A stretch of 7,316 bases of DNA from Candidatus Caenarcanum sp. (GCA_020720345.1 DYOT01000036.1:1964-9279); one strand, 5' to 3'; positions 1 to 6,625 are shown, counted from the stretch's first letter. Made by a program: numbers and translations. The notes: generated from the letters alone by a model not told the origin.

Positions 1-6
1 AAAATT

Positions 7-981
7 ATGCCGGCGTATCTTTACTGGGGTGAAGAAGATTTTAATCTTGAAAAGGCAGTTCGGGAGCTTAGAAATAATACTCTCGACGAAAATTTTGTGT
101 CCCTAAACCATAAAAAACTTGATGAGCCTGATATAGCTGAATTAATAGAAACATTACAAACTCTTCCTATGATGTTCGGGAATTTGTTTGTTGAAGTTAA
201 GGCTACAACACTGTTTTTAAGAGGAAATAAGAAAGTTAATTCTTCTGATAGTGATATGCAAAGGCTTTTACAGGTCATTGAAAATTTAAATGATAGAGTC
301 CATTTGCTTTTTGTCTGCCCAATTCCGAGAGACAGCGGTAAAAAAGTCGACAGCGTTATAAAACTGACAAAATTAGTTCAAAAAGTCGGGAAAGTTCAAG
401 AATTTCCTGCTTACAAGTTTTATGAAGACTACAAAGTTGTTGAGTGGATAATAAAACAGGCCGCATCCAAATCGCTAAAAATTTCAAAGGATTCTGCGGC
501 AATTCTCTTTTCAAGCGTTGGAATGGAACTCAGAAAGCTTGATATTGAGCTGGAAAAACTTAAAACAGCCGTTCATCCTAAGAATCAAATCACAACAAAT
601 GACCTGTCTGATATTGTTTCCACAAGTGAAAATATTTTTATACTAATTGATTTCCTGATTAAAGGGCAGAAAATAGAAGCAATAAAAGAGCTTCATAAGC
701 TTTTTGACAGGAATAATCCTTTAAAAATACTTGCGACAATACAAACAATGACAAGGCGCTGGTTAAAAATAATTATTCTGTCTAAAAAGCATAATGCTTT
801 TGATATTTCAAAGATGGTAAATTCGCCAAAATTTACTGTGGAAAAAGATTTGGAAAAGCTAAAAAATGTTTCCGAAGAAAGACTGATTGAGCTGCGTGAA
901 AAGGCAGTCCAGACGGAATATAAAATAAAAAAAGGCACGCTTCCGCCGGAAGAAGCTATGGAATTATTAATCATGGGATAA
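7..981 (+). CDS. holA: DNA polymerase III delta subunit (clamp-loader wrench)
   Basis: The 324-residue product is the delta subunit of the clamp-loader complex, which opens the beta sliding clamp so that it can be placed on primed DNA. The N-terminus has the family signature, with an aromatic-rich strand followed by WGEEDF (residues 7-12), where other AAA+ proteins have a P-loop. Residues 174-187 (LRKLDIELEKLKTA) match the conserved lid-domain helix of delta. The C-terminal collar domain (about 211-324) has the expected NPLKIL, TRRWLK and SPKFTVEK blocks and ends in a helix of the usual kind. Length is normal for the family (about 320-345). The ATG at base 7 is chosen because the family N-terminus begins there; only six bases precede it, so its ribosome binding site and any upstream operon partner are outside the view. 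The holB start follows after 2 bases, so the two are very probably co-transcribed and translationally coupled. Confidence 0.9.
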   Translation: MPAYLYWGEEDFNLEKAVRELRNNTLDENFVSLNHKKLDEPDIAELIETLQTLPMMFGNLFVEVKATTLFLRGNKKVNSSDSDMQRLLQVIENLNDRVHLLFVCPIPRDSGKKVDSVIKLTKLVQKVGKVQEFPAYKFYEDYKVVEWIIKQAASKSLKISKDSAAILFSSVGMELRKLDIELEKLKTAVHPKNQITTNDLSDIVSTSENIFILIDFLIKGQKIEAIKELHKLFDRNNPLKILATIQTMTRRWLKIIILSKKHNAFDISKMVNSPKFTVEKDLEKLKNVSEERLIELREKAVQTEYKIKKGTLPPEEAMELLIMG

Positions 982-983
982 AT

Positions 984-1886
984 ATGTTCAACCAAAAGCT
1001 AAAAACAGAACAGCTCTTTGCAACACGGTTTTTTGAATCGGCATTAAGCCCGGAAAACCGCAAATTAAACCATGCATTTATGTTTACAGGCAGTGATATA
1101 AAGGCTCAGTACAATCTTGCGCTCAGTATTGCAAAAATTCTAAACTGCCAGAAACAACCGCACGACAATAATCATGAAGAAACATGCACCTGTGTAAATT
1201 GTTCATGGATAGACCAGAAAACCCATCCAGCCGTTATAACAATTTCTCCTATTGATTATTTATACGGAAACAAGGGAGAAGAAGAGAAAACCAAAATTAC
1301 CATCGCTCAGGCAAGGTATTTAAAACAGGCTCTGTCCATAGCTTCCCCGTATCACAGGGTAATTATATTTACAAATGCTGTTGAAAACGAGAAAACAGGA
1401 TGGGCGCCATTGCCTTTAACTCGTAAAATTCTACATTCTGAGCCTGCAAATGCCTTATTGAAAACAATAGAAGAACCTTCAGCAAATATAACTTTCTTTT
1501 TTCTCACAAAAGACAGGGAAGATATGATTGAAACCATTGTTTCCCGTGCGCAAACAATACCTGTTCTTTCTAAAAGCAGAGATTTGCCTGATTTAAACAT
1601 TCTAGAAGATTTTTTCAGGGATTTTCCGCCTGAAAATTATAAAAATGCGTTGGAACTTTCTGAAAAGCTTATTGAGACAGCAAAGGAAAATTCCTGCAAG
1701 GGCGAAGATTTACTAAATATTTTGCTGGAATACATGCGTCTTCTTCTTAGAAGAAACGCTGAAAACAAAATTGCATGCATAAAAATTATAGAAAATATAA
1801 AGAAAATTCAGGACGCACAGGATAAACTGTTAAACTACGTAAGCCCGCAGGCTGTTTTTGATTCGCTTATGTCGGGTATAAGATAA
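984..1886 (+). CDS. holB: DNA polymerase III delta' subunit (clamp-loader stator)
   Basis: This 300-residue protein is the delta' subunit, the rigid AAA+ stator of the clamp loader. Diagnostic blocks are HAFMFTG (30-36), a cysteine cluster (C55, C68, C70, C73) followed by THP (80-82), PANALLKTIEEP (154-165) and SRAQ (187-190) in place of the SRC motif of active loader ATPases. The P-loop position (GSDIKAQ, 36-42) lacks the GK(T/S) needed for ATP binding, as in E. coli delta', so it is probably not an ATPase. Two oddities stand out. The first cysteine of the usual CxxCxxC cluster is shifted by one (CTCVNC, 68-73). Residues 134-155 form a loop about 15 residues longer than in E. coli HolB. A weak GGGA Shine-Dalgarno lies in the holA tail, 5 bases before the ATG. 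Being next to holA on the same strand supports the assignment. Confidence 0.9.
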   Translation: MFNQKLKTEQLFATRFFESALSPENRKLNHAFMFTGSDIKAQYNLALSIAKILNCQKQPHDNNHEETCTCVNCSWIDQKTHPAVITISPIDYLYGNKGEEEKTKITIAQARYLKQALSIASPYHRVIIFTNAVENEKTGWAPLPLTRKILHSEPANALLKTIEEPSANITFFFLTKDREDMIETIVSRAQTIPVLSKSRDLPDLNILEDFFRDFPPENYKNALELSEKLIETAKENSCKGEDLLNILLEYMRLLLRRNAENKIACIKIIENIKKIQDAQDKLLNYVSPQAVFDSLMSGIR

Positions 1887-1931
1887 AATTCGTCAATTAT
1901 AAATATACAATTACCCGATTTTTTCCCTAAA

Positions 1932-1965
1932 TAAAAATGCCGAAAATTAAATCTGCCGAAACGGC
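1932..1965 (-). terminator. Possible weak terminator after thiS (tentative)
   Basis: The 90 bases between the convergent ends of holB and thiS hold one small GC-rich element in otherwise AT-rich DNA. Bases 1955-1965 read GCCG-AAA-CGGC, a 4-bp stem with a 3-base loop. A second GCCG at 1939-1942 could pair with the same CGGC. On the minus strand this second pairing would be followed by ATTTTTAT, a short U-rich tail. The stem is very short for an intrinsic terminator. No clear terminator was seen for holB on the plus strand, although a TTTTTT run lies at about 1919-1924. Confidence 0.25.
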
Positions 1966-1976
1966 TATAAAATATG

Positions 1977-2186
1977 CTACCCGCCTCCGAAAAAACCGAC
2001 TATTTCTAATACATCATCTTCCAAAACTTCCAAAATCGCATATTTCTCTTTTGGTATAATTTCCATATTTTTTTCAACAACAAACAAAGTGCTTTTTATG
2101 TTGATTTCGTCAATAAGGTTCTGCACTGTTGTTCCTTCAGCAACCTGTTTTTCTTCTCCATTTAGTTTTATTTTTAATTGTTTCAT
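1977..2186 (-). CDS. thiS: Sulfur carrier protein ThiS
   Basis: This 69-residue protein has the ubiquitin-like ThiS/MoaD fold pattern: an N-terminal beta strand and NGE turn (MKQLKIKLNGEE), TTVQNLIDE for the helix, FVVEKNMEIIPKE in the middle, and a C-terminus ending VGFFGGG. The terminal Gly-Gly is adenylated by ThiF and then carries sulfur as a thiocarboxylate to ThiG for the thiazole ring of thiamin. A three-glycine end is also found in B. subtilis ThiS, so the extra Gly is not odd. Translation is supported by AAGAGG 8 bases before the ATG, overlapping the queE stop codon. It is the last gene of the dnaJ-queE-thiS run. No thiG, thiF, thiH or TPP riboswitch lies in the window, so its partners must be encoded elsewhere. 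A MoaD-like or other sulfur-transfer role is a less likely alternative. Confidence 0.85.
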   Translation of the reverse strand: MKQLKIKLNGEEKQVAEGTTVQNLIDEINIKSTLFVVEKNMEIIPKEKYAILEVLEDDVLEIVGFFGGG

Positions 2187-2194
2187 CGTTTTTG

Positions 2195-2200
2195 CCTCTT
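2195..2200 (-). promoter_or_regulatory. Shine-Dalgarno of thiS
   Basis: The minus strand reads AAGAGG, then 8 bases, then the thiS ATG. Its first base is the last base of the queE TAA stop, so ribosomes ending queE are positioned to reinitiate on thiS. Confidence 0.7.
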
Positions 2201-2928
2201 TATAATAAACCCAAAAACCTGTGCACCTGCGGAATTATCCTTGTATCAGGCAGTTTCTCGAGAAATTTAGCCTGAATTTTTAGCAATTGGCTGCAAGAAG
2301 TTGGGGCTGATAATGTTACCGGCTGCAAAACAAGGGGAACTTCCACCCCAAAACTGTTTAATAATCCTGCTATTTCTTTGATTTCCTCATCAGAAATTTT
2401 GTCCGTAATTACTGCTTTTGCAAAAATTTCTTTATTGTTATTCAAGGCTATTTCGATAAATTTCTTATGTTGTTCATACAAAAATTCACTGCCTGTCGAT
2501 GATTTTAGTTTCAAATCCATAGAAATTATGTCTGTATAATCAATTATTTTTTTCAGCTCTTCAAAAAGAGTTCCGTTTGTTTCCAGATAGATTTTAGTTT
2601 CAGGAAATTTATCACGGAATTCGGGTAGAAATTCCAGTAAAAATGCAGTGTTTAAAAGCGGCTCTCCTCCTGTCAGGCTTATTGCCTGATGTGGAATTTT
2701 CATCACATCTGAAACTGCTTCTAAAAGCTTTTCGACAGAAACAGGGTTTTTAATTTTAATTGATTGCAGATTACAAAGTTCTTGCGGTTGAAAATCAGTA
2801 TCACAATAATCACAGGCAAGATTGCAGCCGGAAAACCTTATGAAAATTTGTCGGTAGCCGACATAAGGTCCTTCGCCCTGAACTGAAGAAAATATTTCTA
2901 TTATGTTAGCGGTTTTTTGCATTTTCAT
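2200..2928 (-). CDS. queE: 7-carboxy-7-deazaguanine synthase (radical SAM)
   Basis: The 242-residue product is QueE, which converts 6-carboxy-tetrahydropterin to 7-carboxy-7-deazaguanine in the route to preQ0 and queuosine (tRNA) or related deazapurines. The radical SAM cysteines are C35, C39 and C42 in CNLACDYCDTDF, the CX3CX2C form that coordinates the 4Fe-4S cluster. Other family blocks are SVQGEGPYVG (15-24), TGGEP (86-90, SAM binding), YLETNG (114-119), SMDLKLKS, and the C-terminal PQVHRFLGLL. Length is normal for QueE. The ATG at 2928 is directly next to the dnaJ stop codon (TAA-ATG, no gap), which implies translational coupling; a second ATG two codons later could also serve. No queC, queD or queF is present in the window. 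QueE-like homologues also act in phage or DNA-modification clusters, but nothing here suggests that. Confidence 0.92.
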   Translation of the reverse strand: MKMQKTANIIEIFSSVQGEGPYVGYRQIFIRFSGCNLACDYCDTDFQPQELCNLQSIKIKNPVSVEKLLEAVSDVMKIPHQAISLTGGEPLLNTAFLLEFLPEFRDKFPETKIYLETNGTLFEELKKIIDYTDIISMDLKLKSSTGSEFLYEQHKKFIEIALNNNKEIFAKAVITDKISDEEIKEIAGLLNSFGVEVPLVLQPVTLSAPTSCSQLLKIQAKFLEKLPDTRIIPQVHRFLGLL

Positions 2929-3993
2929 TTATAAATTTTTCTCAAAAACAATATTTTCTCTTGGATTAAACTTCCTGATTTTTGCAAGTTCCTGATAAAG
3001 TTCTTTTTCTTTATTTGTAAGACCAGGAGGGATTTCAATTTTTACTGTTACAAGCTGGTCGCCCCTTTTGGCTGTATTTGAATCTGGAATTCCTTCTCCT
3101 GCAAGGCGAAATTTTTGTCCTGAATGAGTTTCAGAAGGAATTTTCATATTTATATGACCGTCAATAGTCGGAATAATAATTTCTGCACCTAATGCCGCTT
3201 CTGATGGAGTTATAGGGATTTCACACAGCACGTTAAGGTTTTCAAATTCAAAAATAGAATTTTTAATTATATTTACAACGAGAAAAAGATCGCCGTTTGC
3301 GCCGCCATTTTGCCCCCTATTGCCCTCTCCTGCTATTCTTATTTTTGTCCCTGCGCTGACATTTGGCGGAATTTTAACGGAAAGTTTCTTATGGTTTGAA
3401 ATTTCACCATTTCCCTTACAAATAGCACATGTACCTCCATTAAAATGCCTTTTGCCTTTGCATTTGGGACAAATTTCGGTATGGAGAATGTTTATCTTTC
3501 TTACTGTACCGTTATGGGCTTCAACTACAGTAATGCTTACGTTTGTTGTTATATCTTCACCCTTTACAGGTTGGGGTTTTTTATCCTGCTGCTGTTTTTG
3601 GGGTTCTTTGGATTCCGGTTTTTCAAAAATTTTATCCATAAATCCTGAAAATGCATCACCAAAAGGGTGTTTTTCAGGTTCATTTTTCTTTTTTTCATCC
3701 GGTTTTTTCTTTTCTGAATATGCTTCTGAGGCCTGTTTTTTAGCTTGTTCACTTGTATTAGGCTTTTTTTGCGTTAGCCCTCTCAAAATATCATATTGCG
3801 CTTTTTTGGCATCATCGCCCAATATAGAATAAGCTTCGCCTATTTCCTTAAATTTTTCTTCGCTGAGTCGGTTTCCCTGATTTATGTCAGGGTGATATTT
3901 TCTCGCAAGGGTTCTATAAGCTGATTTTATTTCCTTTTTGTCAGCGGAAGCATTAATTCCAAGTATTTTGTAATAGTCTTTGTCCTTGTTCAA
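2929..3993 (-). CDS. dnaJ: DnaJ-type co-chaperone with reduced zinc domain
   Basis: This 354-residue J-domain protein should stimulate the ATPase of DnaK and deliver client proteins to it. The J domain spans about 6-68 (DYYKILG start, HPD at 34-36). Residues 72-143 are a Lys/Glu/Pro/Gln-rich linker instead of the usual Gly/Phe-rich segment, with only a short FGDAFSGFMDKIF patch at 111-123. The zinc region keeps two CxxCxG repeats, C175/C178 and C189/C192, enough for one zinc; canonical DnaJ has four repeats and two zincs. Two C-terminal client-binding beta domains follow (about 145-260 and 261-325), with the conserved AGEGNRG and LAGEGIP motifs. The start is TTG, chosen because the J domain begins five residues later, no ATG is available, and AGGAGA lies 7 bases upstream. 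It leads the queE-thiS operon. It may be a second DnaJ/CbpA paralogue rather than the main DnaJ. Confidence 0.88.
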   Translation of the reverse strand: MNKDKDYYKILGINASADKKEIKSAYRTLARKYHPDINQGNRLSEEKFKEIGEAYSILGDDAKKAQYDILRGLTQKKPNTSEQAKKQASEAYSEKKKPDEKKKNEPEKHPFGDAFSGFMDKIFEKPESKEPQKQQQDKKPQPVKGEDITTNVSITVVEAHNGTVRKINILHTEICPKCKGKRHFNGGTCAICKGNGEISNHKKLSVKIPPNVSAGTKIRIAGEGNRGQNGGANGDLFLVVNIIKNSIFEFENLNVLCEIPITPSEAALGAEIIIPTIDGHINMKIPSETHSGQKFRLAGEGIPDSNTAKRGDQLVTVKIEIPPGLTNKEKELYQELAKIRKFNPRENIVFEKNL

Positions 3994-4000
3994 AAAAATT

Positions 4001-4006
4001 TCTCCT
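4001..4006 (-). promoter_or_regulatory. Shine-Dalgarno that fixes the TTG start of dnaJ
   Basis: The minus strand reads AGGAGA, seven A/T bases, then TTG. This near-ideal spacing decides in favour of the non-ATG start at 3993, which would otherwise be doubtful. Confidence 0.75.
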
Positions 4007-4018
4007 GAATTTATTAAT

Positions 4019-4047
4019 ATTTTACTAATTTATTTCTTGCAATCCAA
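4019..4047 (-). promoter_or_regulatory. Candidate promoter of the dnaJ-queE-thiS operon
   Basis: On the minus strand a possible -35 TTGGAT (4042-4047, 3 of 6 matches) is followed after 17 bases by TAAAAT (4019-4024, 5 of 6). Transcription would begin near 4012, just upstream of the Shine-Dalgarno. No CIRCE element (the TTAGCACTC inverted repeat) is present, so HrcA control is not indicated. The match is weak and the DNA is AT-rich, so this is only a candidate. Confidence 0.3.
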
Positions 4048-4076
4048 TAATCCTTAAAGATGAACTGTAAAATTAG

Positions 4077-4112
4077 TTGACTATGTTTGCGAAAGTTGTA
4101 TCATAATATAAT
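4077..4112 (+). promoter_or_regulatory. Candidate sigma-70-type promoter of the unknown gene
   Basis: TTGACT (4077-4082, 5 of 6 matches to the -35 box) is followed by CATAAT (4102-4107, 5 of 6) at 19-base spacing. An overlapping perfect TATAAT lies at 4107-4112, but 24 bases from the -35. Both spacings are longer than the usual 17, so which -10 is used is unclear. Transcription would start at about 4114-4120 and give a leader of some 30 bases. Confidence 0.45.
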
Positions 4113-4149
4113 CTTGCTATTGAGGAAGGTAACGTAGTATTGGGATTTT

Positions 4150-4773
4150 ATGTCTGTACCTGAAATTTCTCCCGCCGGAAAATTGCCAAGCAAAACTGCT
4201 GACGTGATTAGCGAAAATATTTCTGCAAATCACGCGCGTTCTAATGTTGTGCGTGAATTAGCGACAAAAGAACCTGCGATAAGACCTGCCGTAACTGATG
4301 TCTTTAAACACACAGTAACGCCTGAAATTGCTCCAAAAGTTTCTATGACGGAATATACCTCTGTAAAATTTATTTCTAATTATCCCTTTACACAAAATAT
4401 AAACCAGACAAGGCTTGAATTCATTGATCTTACTGACAAGCTTGCAGCTTATTTTGGGGAAAAAGAAAAAGACATCAAGGATGCTCTTTCTGATACCTTT
4501 AAAAAACTTATTATTAAGCCTTTTTTAATGACTGACAAAATTGATACTTCTATGCATCAAAGAGAACACAACAGGGAAAAACAGCTAAAAGACGGGGAAG
4601 AAAAACAGCAAAACCACGAAGAAGAAGAAAATAAAGGAATAATAAAAAGAATTTATTATAAACTGCTTGAATTAACAGGGGAAATTCTTGTTTTGGGCAG
4701 AAAAATTAAAGCAAAAATCGGCAATAAATATAATAAATTTAAAAAATTTATTATTCAGCTGTTATTATCTTAA
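4150..4773 (+). CDS. Unrecognised 207-residue protein with charged linker
   Basis: I do not recognise this protein. Residues 1-70 are rich in Pro, Ala, Ser and Thr and look disordered. Residues 75-125 contain a likely helical region (LEFIDLTDKLAAYFGEKEKD, then DALSDTFKKL). Residues 135-162 are a very polar Gln/Glu/His/Lys linker. Residues 163-207 are strongly basic and amphipathic (repeated K with I, L, F, Y) and could bind a membrane surface or nucleic acid. There is no signal peptide or convincing membrane helix. The start ATG is the first available after an in-frame TAG at 4135. Its nearest Shine-Dalgarno is a weak GGGA 4 bases upstream, while a strong GAGGAAGG (4122-4129) is too far away at 20 bases. 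It has its own candidate promoter, stands alone on this strand, and overlaps the convergent cyclase gene by 23 bases. Codon use resembles its neighbours. Confidence 0.7.
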   Translation: MSVPEISPAGKLPSKTADVISENISANHARSNVVRELATKEPAIRPAVTDVFKHTVTPEIAPKVSMTEYTSVKFISNYPFTQNINQTRLEFIDLTDKLAAYFGEKEKDIKDALSDTFKKLIIKPFLMTDKIDTSMHQREHNREKQLKDGEEKQQNHEEEENKGIIKRIYYKLLELTGEILVLGRKIKAKIGNKYNKFKKFIIQLLLS

Positions 4774-6625
4774 TTTCCGGCAAAGAGCCCACCTGGTTTC
4801 TTCCGTTATGCTTTGCTCTGTACAAGCCCTGATCAGCAAATTCTATAAGTTCTGTTGAAGTTTTTCCGTCAATCGGATAGGTTGAAACTCCCAAACTTAT
4901 TGTAACATTTACAGAAACACCGTCTGAAAGCTCAAATTTCTTATCTGCTACCCTTTTACAAATTCTGTTTGCTACTTTCATTGCTGCCTCAGTATGAACC
5001 TTATCTACAACTATTACCATTTCTTCTCCGCCGTACCTTGCAACAAGGTCATTGGACTTAACAGCTTTTCTGAGTGTTTGTCCCACCTGTCTTAAGACTT
5101 CATCTCCTGCCTGATGCCCGTATGTATCGTTAAATTTTTTGAAAAAATCAATATCAATAAGAATTACAGCAAAACGTGTATTATTTTTATTTGCTTTTTC
5201 CATACATTTAGCCAGATGCTCCTGAAAATATCTGTGGTTATAAAGATTTGTAAGCCCATCTGTTGTCGCAAGCCTGTAGGTATATTCAAAATCCTTTGAT
5301 TTAAGCAGGTATTTGACAATAAACATAAAGGTAAATGTAAGAATTACAAATATAAACTGAGGGAGTATATCGAACCATAAGTTATATTGATTAAGCATAA
5401 TCGACGCAAAAATAATGTAAGAAGCCAGAATGCCTATTGAAATCAATGTTGAAATAAAAGGCTCATTAATTTTTATGACTGTTATAGCTATTAAAATGCC
5501 CAAAAGGATGCAAATTCCAAGATTAACGGTGCTTCCCATTCGTTTAATAAAATTATTTTTCATAATATTGTTAAACACTGTTGCCTGTATTTCAACACCC
5601 GGATAAACACGATTTACCGGAGTGGTTTTTATATCATAGAGAGATGTTGCCGTTGCGCCAATAAATATAATTTTATTTTTAAAATCCCCTTTTTCTAAAG
5701 GCTGTACCGGCGGCAAGCCCTTTTTTTCGTTTTCCATTGATTTATAAATCTTCCAGAAAGGAACATTAATAAATTTATTTTCTATATCATTCCAGTTGAT
5801 AATCATAAAGCCCTGATCATCAAGCTGGATTATTTTATTGCCGAATATAAGCTGATTTTTTTCGTTTATTACATATTTATCTATTTTAATTTTTTCATTT
5901 TTTGCAATATAGTCAGAAGCCAGTTTTAACGGCATATATGGATAATAATTATCTTTATATTTGAAAAAAGTCGGACTTCTTCGGGAAACGCCGTCATCAT
6001 CCCTCATAAAATTTATAATTCCGATATTTTTAGTATTTTTAATTAGGCTCTCAAGAATTAAATTGCAGTAATTAAAATTAGAATTTTCAAAATTTATGCT
6101 TTTACTGTGGTTTTCGAGGTTTGCTTTTAATATATCGGGCAAATCAGGCGCATTATTTGTCCTGATATCTTCATCTGATATATTATCAAAATCCATAGAA
6201 ACATAGGCATTGTCGTATTTTTTTATTGCATTTGCCAGCTCGTTATCTTTATTTTCAAATCCTTTTTGAGCCCCAACAAATTTAAGGTCAAAATTCAAAA
6301 TAGCCGCATCGTTTTTATTAAGATAATTTATTATTTTTGCATAAACATCCCTGCTCCATGGCCATCTCCCAAGTTCTTCCTGAAGGACTTCAAGACTTAC
6401 GTTATCTATGCTGACTATTATAATATTAGGATTAACCTGTTTTTCTTTACCTGCCATATTAAGCCTTAAGTCGTAGGTTTTAAGCTCATAAGCTTCAAAA
6501 AACTGCTCAATATTGTAAAATTTGTGCCCCAGTCGTCCTAAAAACAAAATAATCAAAATTATTAATAAAAAATATGAAACCTGTCTGAAAAGTTTGTTTT
6601 CCCAAAATTTAAATAGATTTTTCAT
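4751..6625 (-). CDS. CHASE2-GGDEF membrane diguanylate cyclase
   Basis: This 624-residue sensor probably makes the second messenger c-di-GMP from two GTP. A membrane helix (about 16-31) is followed by an extracytoplasmic CHASE2 sensor domain (about 45-355, with YDLRL at 51-55, GRWPWSRD at 86-93 and FIGATA at 321-326). Three membrane helices follow (about 367-384, 390-411, 418-440), and then a cytoplasmic GGDEF domain (about 450-615). Residues matching the PleD metal and substrate set are present: D491, N499, D508 and E534 within GGEEM (532-536). The fifth motif residue is Met rather than Phe. The inhibitory I-site RxxD is KSND (523-526), so product inhibition may be weakened. No EAL or HD-GYP domain is attached. 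The ATG at 6625 begins the cytoplasmic tip before the first helix; a weak GGA lies 10 bases upstream. It follows vapC after 33 bases on the same strand and may be co-transcribed with it. Confidence 0.9.
   Translation of the reverse strand: MKNLFKFWENKLFRQVSYFLLIILIILFLGRLGHKFYNIEQFFEAYELKTYDLRLNMAGKEKQVNPNIIIVSIDNVSLEVLQEELGRWPWSRDVYAKIINYLNKNDAAILNFDLKFVGAQKGFENKDNELANAIKKYDNAYVSMDFDNISDEDIRTNNAPDLPDILKANLENHSKSINFENSNFNYCNLILESLIKNTKNIGIINFMRDDDGVSRRSPTFFKYKDNYYPYMPLKLASDYIAKNEKIKIDKYVINEKNQLIFGNKIIQLDDQGFMIINWNDIENKFINVPFWKIYKSMENEKKGLPPVQPLEKGDFKNKIIFIGATATSLYDIKTTPVNRVYPGVEIQATVFNNIMKNNFIKRMGSTVNLGICILLGILIAITVIKINEPFISTLISIGILASYIIFASIMLNQYNLWFDILPQFIFVILTFTFMFIVKYLLKSKDFEYTYRLATTDGLTNLYNHRYFQEHLAKCMEKANKNNTRFAVILIDIDFFKKFNDTYGHQAGDEVLRQVGQTLRKAVKSNDLVARYGGEEMVIVVDKVHTEAAMKVANRICKRVADKKFELSDGVSVNVTISLGVSTYPIDGKTSTELIEFADQGLYRAKHNGRNQVGSLPEIKIITAE

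Noticed and set aside
693..995. Open frame of 100 codons on the minus strand inside holA
   Set aside because: It is antisense to the conserved collar domain of delta; the Ser/Phe-rich translation looks like a shadow of Lys/Glu coding.
1352..1600. Open frame of 82 codons on the minus strand inside holB
   Set aside because: It lies opposite conserved delta' motifs with no sensible ribosome binding site or recognisable product.
1887..1976. Possible TPP riboswitch or other RNA element connected with thiS
   Set aside because: This stretch is downstream, not upstream, of thiS and shows only a tiny GC stem. No thi-box sequence is present anywhere in the window.
3320..3832. Long open frame of 170 codons on the plus strand opposite dnaJ
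   Set aside because: It is antisense to the Lys/Glu-rich linker and beta domains of a clear DnaJ protein. Its translation is a Phe/Ser/Cys/Leu-rich run typical of the complement of AAA/GAA codons, and it has no family motif.
3994..4149. PreQ1 riboswitch upstream of the queE-containing operon, or CIRCE element upstream of dnaJ
   Set aside because: Neither the preQ1 aptamer core nor the TTAGCACTC-type inverted repeat can be found in this region on either strand.
4150..4773. Unknown protein as a cognate effector or inhibitor of the diguanylate cyclase
   Set aside because: The genes are convergent rather than co-transcribed, and the protein has no PilZ, response-regulator or other c-di-GMP-related motif, so nothing beyond adjacency supports it.
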